From: Monilinia fructicola | Taxonomy: Eukaryota; Ascomycota; Leotiomycetes; Helotiales; Sclerotiniaceae | NCBI GenBank assembly: GCA_008692225.1 | Contig: VICG01000012.1 | Span: 372,001-436,000 of the forward strand | Length of the DNA stretch: 64,000 nucleotides | Direction: 5' to 3' | In this document: one piece after another, positions 10,302 through 22,606 of the stretch | Layout: every line of letters begins with the position of its first letter | Numbering within the stretch: position 1 is the first letter of the stretch | The notes under the pieces: model-generated | Databases searched by the model: none | What the model saw: the letters and a program-made list of their open reading frames with translations, nothing else | Told to the model about the DNA's origin: nothing | Position numbers and translations under genes: made by a program

Positions 10302-11195
10302 TTAAATATCAGAAGTAATCACCCCCCGGACAGAATCGTAAGCACCGGGCTTGACGTGTGTTTTCTCTCCAGTTAGTGGGTCGAAGATATGGCAGCCGTG
10401 CATAGCGGCGTTGGGGGGTGTGTATACTGGTTTCTGTCAGTTTGTGTTTTGACCTTGTATGGGGTGAGGTATAGAACATGGTGGTGAGAGGTGGGAGGAA
10501 TGGGAGAGAAGAAGGTGAATTAAGTAGTAGGGTAGGTGAGGAATGGATCAGTGGGCGACCGAGGCAGAACTTACAATGTAAAGAGACGGCATATTCGGTA
10601 TTGCTAGGATTGGCAATTGAGTGAAGACCCATCTATAATCATTAGCACGTGATCCGCATACCTCCAAACGAACAAATAGAAGAGCTAATAGAGGATGGAA
10701 CAAGAAGAACATACATCATCACACATATACGCAACCTTTTCCATCCCATACTCTCTAACACCCTCAATCTGCATCTCGATTTCCTTGTTCCCTGCCAGTG
10801 AGGCACTCGGGGGAACAGTAGGAGTGATCCATCTCGTCTCCTTTAATCCACCTTTCATGATCTTCATCAAACAATGACTCGCCGCATGATCATGCACTTT
10901 ACTCTCCTTTCCAGGTGTCCAAACCAACATCAGTAAAATTGAACACACCCTCGACTTCTGCTACCAAATTCCTCGTGTATTGTTTGCTAGGATTTGCATA
11001 TGCGTATTTTTGCCATTCAGAGGGATTCGAGGTGTAGTTGCGAAGTAATTTGGTCAGGGTAGGGAGGTGTGGGCTTGGTGTTGTGGTAAGGGAGTGTGTG
11101 AGTGAGTTGACGAGTGTGTCAAAAGAGGTCGTTGGTTGTTTTCTGGGCCCAATGAATGAAGTAGGAAAATTACCGATGAAGTCTAGACAGGAGGT
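10302..11195 (-). CDS. Cysteine dioxygenase (one +1 frame break; 5' exon unresolved)
   Basis: This cupin enzyme oxidises cysteine to cysteine sulfinate using iron and O2, the first step of cysteine catabolism. The core signature is present: [17 protein letters not shown] (His-X-His iron ligands plus the Cys of the Cys-Tyr cofactor), then the third His in AVSLH, and [17 protein letters not shown]. Exons on the minus strand are 11195-10715, 10632-10575 and 10426-10302, with introns of 82 and 148 nt and matching phases. The core frame has one extra base in the run at 10935-10938 (plus-strand A4): without it, EGVFN joins directly to LLMLVWTPG. The first exon is unclear: an acceptor at 11196 fits, and a frame at 11437-11249 starting MASNNIAS may or may not belong. 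At least 220 residues are coded, close to the usual 200 for the family. Confidence 0.85.
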
Positions 11196-11437
11196 CTGTT
11201 AGTTCTTTTTATTTCACATCATCTCCGAGTGTAATGAAGGGGTCGAAATTACCGCGTGGTAAGAAAGGTGATATGGATTGTTTGCTCGAGGTGGTTGATT
11301 CTAAAGGGGTTGATTTTCTGGTCGTCCCAGTAATGCCACGATTGGCGAGGATAGGTGTAAATGTGGCTTTGGTTGAGTTTGTGAATTTTTGTACGTAATG
11401 TACGGATGGCTGTGCTTGCTATGTTATTTGATGCCAT

Positions 11438-14400
11438 ATTTGCTGGTTCACGATATCTTGAAAGGTAGAGATGTGGAAGTAAAACGGTTGTGGTAACGTA
11501 TGGAAATGTGTTCAAAATGAGAAGTTCATGGAATTGAAAATAGTTTGAAAAAAACTAGTTATTTCTGGAGGTGCGTAGATTAAATAGTTGGCCGGAAACA
11601 ACCCTGAGAGCTAAGCCGATATCCGTACGGTTACTGCTTAAGCCATAAGAAGATGCTTGAATATTGGAACATAATCTGGTCTTATCATTGAATATTCCCT
11701 CGTACAGAAATATACCTTGATGGATGAATGGTCGATCCCCAGATCCTTCCCAAGATCAACTCAACCCCTAGGTTGCTTTCATTTTTCTCCTCATTTTGAT
11801 TCATTTCTCCTTTTTTTGCTCGTTCATTCGAAAGGTTTCGTCTTCAACATCCTCAATCGCTCATGCGTTTCACCCCACATCCGGTGATAAACTTTTTTAC
11901 CGCTTCTTTCTCTTGGAGTCCTTAATGAATCATTCCTTTAATCATGTACCTGATATCCCTTCCATGATTCGTCCAAAGTTGATATTAGCATCTCGCAACC
12001 GAAAATCCCCTCACAACCTTCTTAAAGTTGAGTGAAATATCATGCGACTCGAAGTTCCCGTCGTTTCGTTGGCCGTCACCGCCTGATTAGATTTTCGAAA
12101 TTGAGAATCTTCATTGGTGAAGTCAATGTTAGGCGGGGTTTCCAATTGTGTTGTGGAGCCACTAAATTGTTATCTATTGGTCACAGGTTGAATGGGGGAA
12201 AATGAAAAGATAATGCCCTCATCAAAAACTTACACAACTCACCAAAAACTCAATACCAAACGATACGAGAATATGAAGAGTAGAAAAAAGTAATTGGTAT
12301 GATAAGAATCTCGTCTTCATCATGATGAATGGATCAATGATGTAGTGACGGTTGAAGATATCGCAGCTGAACGGTTTAATGGCTGATAGGATCAACTCAA
12401 AGAATAACAAATCCGATCGAGTGCGTATGACGATGAATTCAAATTGGCAATAGAAAATGTATCTTGGACTTGACAAATCAAGGATCCAGTCATGAATTGA
12501 TTTCCGACTACGGAACACCTTCATCGACTGCAGCAACCTTGGAAATTGATTGCCGCCACTTGACTCCTTTACTCAACTCATGCATTCCTTACTTCTCATC
12601 CCAACCTTGAACCCAAGGCCAATAACTAATGGATCATGCTCTCATTGGTGATCACTTGAACCAATCACACAATAGACCAGTGGGTCTTGACTTCATCTTC
12701 TCTCTTCTCTCCTCTCTCACATCAGAAAAGGAATCCAAAAGCCAAAGAAAAACCACAAACTTTTCGGTTCAAATTCGAGTCGATTCTTTCAGTCAGATGA
12801 ATGATAATTGAAGGAAGAAGAAGAAATCTACCAGAGGGAAGTTGTTTTCTTATATTTCATTGACTATGTGCTGAAAATTGGCGCTAGTGGTGAACAGGGG
12901 CGATGATGTTTTTTCACGTGTATGAATGATTCCTGAGACCGGATATTTTATTTATCCGAAGATAGTTCTAACCCAAAACGTGTTAATTGACTGTACAGAG
13001 TAATGACTCAAGTACGTACTCCAGCACTCAAGTACTATCATGTACTCAATATGTAGATATTACTTCAACAACAAATATGATTCTATGGTTACTCACTGCG
13101 AGAGTGATCAAGGAGGAAGGAGAGTGCTTTGATGTGAACAGGATAAGAAAGGTCTTGTTCTACAAATCAGTGTAGGCACAAAGAAGTTATGATTCTCTTG
13201 TAAGATAGACTTCACCCCAGACATTTTGTGCAAAAGGGGTTGAAGTATCCAGTGACAAGCTTAAGCTTACGAGAGCTCGAGTGTGTTCAATGTGATATAG
13301 AAGACCTTTCAATCACCTCAAGGGCGTTATAACTCTACCTGCTTACCTCACGTATCGACTCTAATCATCATCCAATCCGAAGTATATAACGAGATGCCGT
13401 CTCTAGCCAAAGCAATCAGTCATGATCTTCTGGGCATGAACGTATCTCCAAATCCTGTATATATATTGTTGACATATTCAACAACTACAAAACCCTATTA
13501 GAACCCTTTATTATGACCCTCAATATCAAAAACATCATACCCATATCACCCTTCTATCCAACGAGTACTTCTATTCAACAAGCCCCTATGCCTTCCCGAG
13601 ATTACACCCAATTTCACCTCGAAAGCCTCACAAAACATACTCTATCACAGACCAAACATCCAAAATATACACTTGCATCTTCCACCAAAATCTCACTGAA
13701 ACTGCACCTCCAAAGCCCACTCTCTATTTATCCATACCAAAACTCAATCCTAAAATTTCTTACACTATTCTATGGCTCTCCGATCCCCTTCCTACTACCC
13801 ATTTATCAGTAACATATGCATAGCCTTGAACATATCAAAAAAATCAAAGCACTGCGGCTCTCTCCCGGAACTCTTCCCACGTCCCAAACTTCTTCCGAAA
13901 GGTAAGGTTACTGGACTGTCAATATTGAATATTCGATCACACTTCAGATCGATCCTGCCTTCTCTTAGTGTGCCTTTAACGCATTAAATACTACCGAACG
14001 CACCGATAACATCGTAGCAGCTGGGGTGATTCTACAGAGACGAACACGAATGCATTCCTCGATATTTTCGAGGTCAATATTTTGCACCTAAAAAGAGGGG
14101 GTCTGGAAGAAAGGCCAGGAATCTAGCTTGCCGTGATCAAAGGATGATGCGTCGGGGAACTTTGGGATTCCACAAACAGTAGGGCATCTCGGAAGGGATT
14201 TTGGCGTTACGGTGTGGAAAAGAATCAGAGAACTGGTCGATATGTTTCTACGAACTCATTCGTGGAAGGAATCTAGGAAGGAGAACGTCGAAGCCATTAA
14301 GAGAGGTCGTATGATAGGGTTTGGTATTGTTAGAGGAAAGAAAGTAGATATGGAATAGGATAATGTTCATACTATAAACCATGTAAAACAGAGTGTTGCG

Positions 14401-15084
14401 AGATTGATTTGTATCAAGTAAGGTTACCACCCAAGGGTAGCCATTCAAGAATTTCTTGACAGTAAGTAGGTTGCCGGACTAAGAGAGCCGTTTATGCAAA
14501 AGGAAGGAAAAGAAACGGACGAAGGAAACATTAAAGTTTGATGGTTCCTGCTAATCGACGAGAGGGGAATTATCGGATGGAGAATTACTTATGATTCATG
14601 GGATTCTCATCTGTTTCATCAAATTGGGATGTTTCCATCGATTCAACATGACAATCCGAAGCCAGGACTGAATGAGATGAAATCAACTTGCCTCATCGTG
14701 ACACCACCAATACCTACAAATACCGGCTAAACCTGGGGCCGCTTCACCCTCATCAGATCCCGCCGCTATGGGTGTAGTCTAAATTATCCATCCATGGATG
14801 CATATCTCACTCAGATCAAATGTTCCCGGCAGTCGAGAGAAGGTTTTGTTTCGGCTAAGTCTCAGCCCTGGAGCCGGATGGTTTTGATCACGTGTAGATA
14901 AGCCCGATAAGCCTTATCTGCTTACCAATCGCTCCACCATTTCGTGACACCGCATCATTTCTTGCACCCGGGCAATACCAACACCCCCTCCACTGCAAAC
15001 CTCTTCGCTCCTTCCACTCCTTTCACTCAAAACACTCTTCCCCCTTCCCACTCCCTCACGTCTTAACCCGACCCTCAAACCACC
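11438..15084. other. Long intergenic region without a convincing gene
   Basis: Scattered open frames under 105 codons occur (for example 12222-12536 - and 13513-13812 +). The last has a TATATAA upstream at about 13383 and could be a small Ser/Thr-rich gene, but I see no motif or splice pattern. The final 100 bases (C/T- and C/A-rich, ending caaaccaccATGG) look like the leader of the 15085 gene. Confidence 0.4.
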
Positions 15085-15866
15085 ATGGGCCTCATCCGAA
15101 CGACCTTCACAACCGCGCTCCTTGGCGCAACTGGCGCCGCCTCAGGCTGGGCCGTCTGGACCCGCAACTCGAAATTCGTCCCCATCTCCCCAACCGATCC
15201 AATATTCTCAAGTCCAGCGTACGTCCGGCAAAACCCCAATCGGAACCCCACAACACACGACCTGTGCCAGCGCAAGGTTCCGCTGAGTAAGATAAAGCCG
15301 CAATTACTAGAGAAGGATGGAAAACTCGTAGAGGCTTTTGCGGCGGGAGTGTGGAGCGGTTATGGTATGTTTATCTCGTAGCGACCCTCGAGCTCGGATT
15401 TGAGACAGCTCTGCGCTTGGAGGATAAGTCTTGGGGGTGAAGAGTCGATGCTGATGGAAATGGAAAAGGCTTTGCATACCAACGTTCCTACCTCTCGAAA
15501 AAATACCAAAACGCAACCACGACCGCCCATCAACTCTGGACTGCCCCCCAATTCCAGTCCTCCACCTACGAGGTCGGGACTCAAGTTACCGATCACTTTG
15601 AAGTGGTTTCCAAAAGCCCCACTTCGATTGTCTTCCGCTGTGGAGACTCGCCTTTGAATACTGGAGTTAGAGATAGCGATGGACTCTTCGAGATGAAGGC
15701 GAGTGTCGATAAAGCTCAAGGGGTTGCGGTCTTTGAGTTTAAGAGCGTCTTTTTCAAGGGCACGGGAAAGAGTACGGAGAAACCTATGCCGGACCATATT
15801 GAATTTGCGCATAGGTTGTATACGAAGTTGTGGATGGAGACCGCGATTGGGAATTGTATTCTGTGA
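15085..15866 (+). CDS. Conserved-looking protein with mitochondrial/membrane N-terminus
   Basis: Exon 1 is 15085-15364 and exon 2 is 15469-15866, separated by a 104-nt GTATGT..AG intron; 225 residues, no frame break. The N-terminus MGLIRTTFTTALLGATGAAS is basic and then hydrophobic, as in mitochondrial presequences or signal anchors. It is followed by a globular part with VWSGYGFAYQRSYLSKKYQN, DHFEVVSKSPTSIVFRCGD and a C-terminus rich in aromatic residues (HIEFAHRLYTKLWMETAI). The middle resembles small uncharacterised fungal mitochondrial proteins that I have seen without an assigned function; I cannot name the family with confidence. The start codon has a good context (caccATGG). A 57-bp tandem duplication lies 113 bp after the stop. 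Confidence 0.8.
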
Positions 15867-16467
15867 GGAGATGTGATGTTGGAATTGAAAAAAGAAAAAG
15901 TTTTGTATACATTTATTTGAGGGCTAATTAGATCCATCTAATTCACGAGGCGTCTAGTGGGAAGTGCAAGATTAGGTAGGGTAAATTTCAGTTCGGGGTT
16001 TGTTCATATCTATCTAGATCTATTCTACTCGTGTATGGTAAATTTCAGTTCGGGGTTTGTTCATATCTATCTAGATCTATTCTACTCGTGTATGTTTCTA
16101 TAACTCCTTTTGCTAGGCTAGCAAGGTATTCTATACTCATATCTCATCATTCCATGGTAAATTCCTCTCAGAATATTTAAACTAATCATTCCAGCTCTTT
16201 CTGGATTCCTGCTTTCAATTCAAGCTGTACTAAAACTCCATTCATTGCCTTTGGTATCCATCCATCCATCCATTCATCCAGTCCCAAGCTCAGCACTTGA
16301 GCGTCCATGTATCGTATCCATCATATATCATAACCATTCATCATCGAGCCTTTAGAGCTCACCCCGTCATGCTTCTTCTTATATCCCCGGGTTGACCTGG
16401 TGTGTATATTGTTGTTCTATTGCATGTTAGTATTCATGACTCCAATGCACCACATTGACAGGATTGC
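15867..16467. other. Convergent intergenic region containing a tandem duplication
   Basis: It lies between the stop of the 15085 gene and the stop of the minus-strand membrane protein gene. It contains the 57-bp duplication at 15980-16093 and a short ccat repeat at about 16258-16275. No gene is seen. Confidence 0.6.
15980..16093. repeat. Perfect 57-bp tandem duplication
   Basis: Two identical copies, 15980-16036 and 16037-16093, start ggtaaatttcagttcgggg and end ctactcgtgtat. No difference is visible between the copies, so the event is recent or an assembly duplication. Confidence 0.95.
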
Positions 16468-17334
16468 CTACGCTCGCGAAGCAAACTCCATATCCGAAAT
16501 GTCTCGTGACCTAACCGTCCTCACGCGATCCAAAGCATCTTCACTCCTGTCCCTCCTCTCCCGACGCTGATCAGGCGCCCAAGTAATCCACCTCTCAGCC
16601 CAATCGCCACCCTTCTCATTATCCGCATCCTCCTCATCATTCTCGTCGTCTTTGCCCGACCCCCGAGCCCCACCCGCCTCAACATCCGACTCCTTGTCAT
16701 CCCCTTTCTTCCCTTTCCCCCAACCCTTGCTAACATGCCTGAAGATATATCCGAGCGCCGCGAACACCAGTACCGGGGTCCCGAGCGCCACGGCCCAACT
16801 AGGGGTCTGGACATTCCCTAGCACGATCCAGAATTGAAGCATGACTCCTAAGATGGCGATGAGGGAACCGACTTGGAGGATGGACCAAAAGCCCCAGTAG
16901 AGCTGGATGAGATCTTCCCCGTCGCAATATTCGATGTTGAGAAGGGCGAAGACTTCCAGGATGATAGATATCAGGGCGAGGAGGAAGCAGAGGGATACGA
17001 TGGAAAGGTAGTGAATGCGGCGACGCTGGATACGTCGTAAGTGCCGGGGTGAGGAGCTGGGGGTGGTTTTGAGGAGTTCGGTGAGGTGATTGGATCTGTG
17101 GGGTTAGAATTATGTATGTTTGAGAGTTGAGGGAGGTGTTGGAGTGAGGGGTTGTGGAGTTGGTGTCTCGGGTGCTTACTTGTGATGTTGAATTGATGAT
17201 ATACACATCAAGACGAGCACGAAGACAAACAGGGACCAGAAAATAACATTCGCCTGGGCCAATGTGATGTGCTGGAAGAAGCGTGCATAGTGAGCACAGC
17301 GCACTGGATCTTTGAGTGTAAATTTCCCCGTCAT
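16468..17334 (-). CDS. Four-pass integral membrane protein, unknown function
   Basis: Exon 1 is 17334-17180 and exon 2 is 17095-16468, with an 84-nt GTAAGC..CACAG intron; 260 residues in one clean frame. Four hydrophobic segments are visible: NVIFWSLFVFVLVLMCI (about residues 29-45), YLSIVSLCFLLALISIIL, GFWSILQVGSLIAILGVML, and WAVALGTPVLVFAALGYIF. A basic loop (RHLRRIQRRR) lies before the second. The C-terminal tail is cytosol-like, first basic (SKGWGKGKKG) and then strongly acidic, with many Arg near the end. The N-terminus is short and has no cleavable signal. I do not recognise a family; a role in organelle or plasma membrane is possible but not shown. The neighbour at 15085 is convergent. 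Confidence 0.8.
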
Positions 17335-20330
17335 TGTGAAGTTAGTTGATAAGAGAAGGAGAGAAGGAGCGGAAGGTTGAAATAAACTACGCCGTGTCGA
17401 TCGAATATAGATAAATTTACAATGCTTACGCTTTGACGAAAAAGACTGATCTCGAATGTATTTCAAATCAATGATGGCGGGAGTCCAGAGCGAAGTCACT
17501 TTTCTATCTTTATTTGAGATAAGATACAAGCAAATTGACGAGAATGAGAAAGGACGCCTCAACTGACTTGGGAGGACGCTTCGCCTTTTCGGGAAGGGAG
17601 ATCAAGGCATCAAGCCGGATGTAGTGATGCAAAATTGCTTTACTTTTTCGCCCAGACTTGATGTGGAAGACAACGCTTGGTGTTTTCGGTACTCAAAATC
17701 ATCCATCAGCTTCTGATAAGAAATCAGACCCAAATGCTAGATACAAATGCTAATGAAAGGGGGCAGTGACTAGGTCCCAAAGTCTTGGCTTGATTATCAA
17801 GGTAAGAGCTTATGTGGGTATCGGGGAAATCATCATCTGGGGAGCCGCATATTTGGAACCTTGGCGGGAGATCTAAAGAGATAGTGTATGGAATATGAGG
17901 ATTCCACCCCCGGGTTCTCGCTGCTGCAGGTGTATATTTTGATGCCTCTCAATGGCCAAGAGAGGCGAAGTCTAGTGCCAAGTGAAATAGAGTTCGACGG
18001 GAATTGGATTTCCAGTGCTCGTCTTTATTTCCCTTCGTGGAATTGCTTCTTCAAACGTCACTTTTTGAGATGTTTGATTCTCATCCTAACCTCTAATCGT
18101 TTGATCTTCGGTTGTTTTGCAAGAGAAGTCATCTGGTATTGATCGTCGTGACCGAGCTCAATTCTGGATAGCGATTGATATCAAAAAATCAATTGGAAGT
18201 TTGAACGCTGAGAATCGACAAAATTCTGACGCGTAATCCACTAGGATTCTTGTATCAATTGTTGCATTGCTTTCTGCAATGTAAAGTAAGACAATACAAT
18301 GTTGCAGGTATCACAACATTATCTTACTCAAAGCCTGGACCTTTCCCGTCGCACGCTTAGTGACATGAATGTGTACCATATAAAGCAAACATGACAAGTA
18401 TGTCAAGACGACCCTTTCTTCACCAATTCATCTGAATGCTGCCCAAGGTGGGTTTGTATTCGTGGATTGCAAGCGCCGCACGAATCCAAGACCCCAAGAT
18501 GCCAAGTCGTGATAGTGTGGGTTGTCGAGAGACAATTGATCTTATTAGTCGAGGGACAGTGAGATGATATCAAATCTCCATAGATAACGACGATGATGCT
18601 CACATTTGACATTGCGTTCGACCTTGGCGTCGCCATAGTTTAATACATATATAATGCGGATGCAAATATACTCACGGTGAGATTTCGGGTAACCTTAGAA
18701 CTAATGACTTTATTCCTGAGGCCAATTCACGTCCATCTTAAGCTTGGCAGTAACGGACACGGGAGCATCCGGCCACTTGGGAATTCAGAATGATGTGATC
18801 ACTGGCGATTCTTGAGTTTCTTGGTGAAGAATTCATACGTCGATCACTGTTCTTGGGATCTGATACAATCTAGTTGTCGAGAAAGCTCAAAATCAACGAT
18901 CAATATAAATTTCCGCACATCAAAGCCTGGGAGTGGAATTATCTGCTTGTCCGCAACCGTGAGGTAAAGTGTGGAATCAATCATTGGATGTTGAGATACG
19001 AGTATTGCATTGAAGGAGTAGACAGCATGACTTGGTAAGTCCTTCGGACATATCTCTCTGGATCAGATGAGAATACTCCGTCCGCTGCGTCTTCCAGTGC
19101 CCACGGAGATCGACACCACGTGCTCTAGCTCTTCACGTTTCACCAGGAGTTTGAGGAGGGATACCCAGCAAGGAATACCCGTCATCTTACAAAATTCAAT
19201 CAAACTCTCGATTGGCATCGGAGAAGGAGAAGGAGACACGGAGTTCTCACTACCTTCAAACCCCAACCCCCATTCTCAAGAGCACCCCCTTACCGATGTA
19301 AATGGGGGCTTGCCAAGATGAAGCTGAAAATTTACACAGAAGATGTTTCCATGTTTTTATCCTCTACTTGTTTGTATATCTGCGTTAGTTGTGTCGATCG
19401 CAATGCTTTTTTCCCCACCTGGAATTCACGATAGCAGTATAGGGTTCATGACACCGTGCTGCTCGAGTTGGCGTGAGATGCAGTTAAGTCGGTGTCTTCA
19501 TGTCAAATTTCCCCGATTTTGAAGATCGCCCATCTGCCAATTAGACCCGATTCCGTTTGTACCACATCGGCATAACTCTTTCTTAATCTTAGTCGAAGTC
19601 TGTCTAGTTGGCTGACATGGAAATTCTTCAATCGTACTCTGTACATCAGATATGGCTTCAGCTCCATAGGATTAGTCCTTCATCATGTTCCCCAGATCCC
19701 TTAAACGTCAGCTTCTTACTTCGGTAATGAAGGCAGTTGTTTTTGATTCCTTCAATATATGCATGCAAACTTTCAATACGAACGGAAGCTTTCTATTCGT
19801 TCAATAAGAAGGTATAATTAAAAGTTATCCAGATCTCTGGGATTCTTTAGGCGTCAACAACCTCACCTGGATCAAATATCAAGCCCCTTCAACGTTTTTC
19901 CTTCAATTCCAATATAGATTCAAGTATTTTAAGATGCATAATGACATTGTACACTGCCGCCATACTACACTGTAGTCTTGGTTTAATCTCGTCTGATTGT
20001 TATCTTCATGGTATATACGATCTCTCATTGGTCGGTGGCTTGTCAATGCATGCAAACTCAAGGAGTGTTGGCTATCAATCTTGCTTCAAAAATATGCTGT
20101 GTAAGAAAGCCATCGCCAATGGTGCTCTTGGTACCACATATACCGTTGAGATAATTGTCGCAAGGCCGACGCAGATTAGATCCTTTAGAGGTTTATCTAT
20201 GTTGTGGGCATCCGTCTTTCGTTCGATGCCTCTGAAAGTCTTCGAAATAACATTGCATTGCACTAATTCGATCTCAAAATCCAATTCTTGAGAGCCTTTC
20301 ACGTGCAACCTCATAGCACAACGAGTGATC
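17335..20330. other. Long intergenic region without a convincing gene
   Basis: Open frames are short and lack motifs. Two overlap at 19063-19321 on opposite strands (84 codons plus, 67 codons minus), and neither is convincing. Base composition is ordinary. No tRNA, repeat or transposon is recognised. Confidence 0.4.
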
Positions 20331-21570
20331 ATGGGAATGTTTGTAGGAAACTTTGCCCGCGATGATCCTCATAGCTTCTATGTGAAGACAACATCACAGG
20401 TACCGGTTCTACCATCTTGGCTCACTATTCTTCGGTGCTTTCAACTTGTACGTTTATCACAGTGCATAAAGTTCGCTGGGCAAGAAATTCTAACGCGGGA
20501 TAGCTCTTGGCATTTGTCATTTTAATTTTGACGGCTTTTGCGTCGACAAAGTTTCCATCATCCTTTGTAAGTTTGATTTTATCAAAGAGGCTACTCACAA
20601 CGCTAACCGTGCCCTCTGTCTAGTTTCCTGGCTATGGTAAGATAGACATCAAAACTTCACGAATTCAGCTAACACAAGTCAGGTATGAGTTGGTTCTCGT
20701 TCATTTGGACAGTATTATGTTCGGTTTACGTATGTAGTCCATAGCTCTTTGCCTGGTAGGAAGTGGTAACTCACATCATCTCTAGGTAATTATCACACCT
20801 CGATCACTTCCTAATTTTTACAACTACTGGGCTCATTTGTTTGTGTTCAACCCTACTTTTTTTTTCAAATAATTCCATTTAAACTGATTATCCACACGCT
20901 CCAGGACTTTAGAAGTAACCCTTGTTGTTTTCTACCTTACCACATTCGCCCTTCTGGCCTCCGAGATTCCTCTTTGGAATGCTTTTGATGATAAATCTTG
21001 GACCAAGAGTCTTGACAAAACCTTGGTATCAGCCGCTCGTGCATCCAAAGCTGCAGTAGCACTTTCATTCATCCAATTTATAACACTGGTAGTTTCGATG
21101 GGCTTTCTTGGTATAGTCTTCACCTCCTCTGCATTTCAATCCAGTCTTTCACTAATTGTTGCTCTAAAGCCTACGCCATTCATACTTACCTCACTGCTTC
21201 TACGAACAAGTCAGTTCATGCTCGACAAGATCACAGTTCAAATCTCTCCCATCATAACACGACCCCTCCATCATCTTATTTCCCCAGTACCCCTCATTTA
21301 CTTTCTCGCTCAGGAACACCATCATCGCCCCGTCCTGTCTTTTCCCGCCAAGACAGGCCAATAAGTTTACCGGTTCTACAGAAACGACCTGAAATTGGAG
21401 GAACATATAGAATGAGAGAAACATACGATAGAAAATTCACAATGCAGAGTGAGTACAAAGACGGCGAGAGAAGAAAAGAGGTTCGTGCTCATGGGGAGAT
21501 GGCGTGGATGGAGAGTTCAGAAGATGATGATGATGAGAGAAGAACTGATTTCTCACCGGCGTTTGTTTGA
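20331..21570 (+). CDS. MARVEL-type four-pass membrane protein, frame broken near 3' end
   Basis: Exons are 20331-20447, 20504-20566, 20624-20636 (13 nt), 20683-20729, 20786-20838 and from 20904 on, all with GT..AG introns of 46-65 nt. The spliced product has the fungal MARVEL plan: PVLPSWLTILRCFQLLLAF with TM1, then FPGYGMSWFSFIWTV (TM2), LPNFYNYWAHLTLEVTLVVF (TM3, with the N..WAH motif), FALLASEIPLWNA, and TM4 FIQFITLVVSMGFLGIVF. Such proteins sit in the plasma membrane or its domains. An extra C in the run at 20939-20941 breaks the frame between YLT and FALLASE. After TM4 the protein-like Ser/Pro-rich tail (PSTPHLLSRSGTPSSPRP, ending DERRTDFSPAFV at 21570) is in another frame again. The frame offset fits two further +1 insertions or one deletion. 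The start ATG is the first in frame but not certain. Confidence 0.7.
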
Positions 21571-22606
21571 GGGACAAGAAGATGAAGCATCTATGTTGGA
21601 GTCATCATACTCTTTGATGGATTGAACTGTTGAATGGAGGGAGGGCTTTATATGAATACTTTTACATGTACTTTTATTTGATAGGGGGGTATTCTCCTGC
21701 ACATTAGCGAGGATCTTGGCCAAAAAAGAGGTATGGCAAGAAGGTAATTCTGTTGTTGTATCTGTTTCGCTTTTTTTGACTCAACTGTCACACTGCATGT
21801 ACACTTAATACGATTTTACCTTTGCCCAATACTGTCTACGACTGACGTACCGCAGAACCAGACTTAAATAACTGGATTGGACTACACAGTCCTTTTATAT
21901 ATGCAGCAATTGAAACACTACTCCCTGGATCAAATTCCAGAGCAGTTCAATGACAATTTAATCATTTTTTCATTATCTGATATTTATCTTCATTCTAGTG
22001 AATTTTTCTCAGCTCTTTCCCTCAGAAGTTTTGTTGCATATCTGAACACACTGGAATGCAGGCTTCAACCCTGAACAATGGGCTACCGCTTGACCCTAGC
22101 GAGTTCTAGTGATTCGACGGACTGTAACCAAAATGGTAGATCCACGGATATCTGAATAGAATTTCTTACCTCATAGGCCAAGTGATTGTCATTAATCAGC
22201 ATTGATGACAGCCGTGGGTGGTGGGTGAAACTCCTCAAGTTGGCTATTCAAGATACCAAGTTGTGTAAGCGGTATCTTCTCCATCGTCGCTGATGTAAGA
22301 CCTCATATATGCGATGCGTTTTTCTGACCCCACGCAGAATACAAGAAGGAAGTGTATCGCTGGACGAACATGAACTTCGTGGGCATGATGGTGATAAGAT
22401 TGGGGAAATGCATCTACAAGCAAAGATCAATGGAACATGTGATGAGCTTATCTTCCAACATGGTGACTGAGGAGCACTTGTATACCCAATCTCTCATTTT
22501 ATTTTTATTTCTCGGCATAACACGGCCGCAAATGATTTATCGCAGAGAGTAAGAGCAGGGTGACACAATGGGAGGTGCAGGATCAGGTCCAGACCACAGC
22601 TGCGGG
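21571..22606. other. Intergenic, no gene seen
   Basis: This follows the stop of the MARVEL gene. Short frames at 21877-22074 and 22352-22552 have no recognisable content. Nothing else is identified. Confidence 0.4.

Noticed and set aside
13513..13812. 99-codon plus frame with a TATATAA 130 bp upstream
   Set aside because: The composition (Ser/Thr/Pro/Leu, no motif) is like other C/T-rich noncoding stretches; not enough support.
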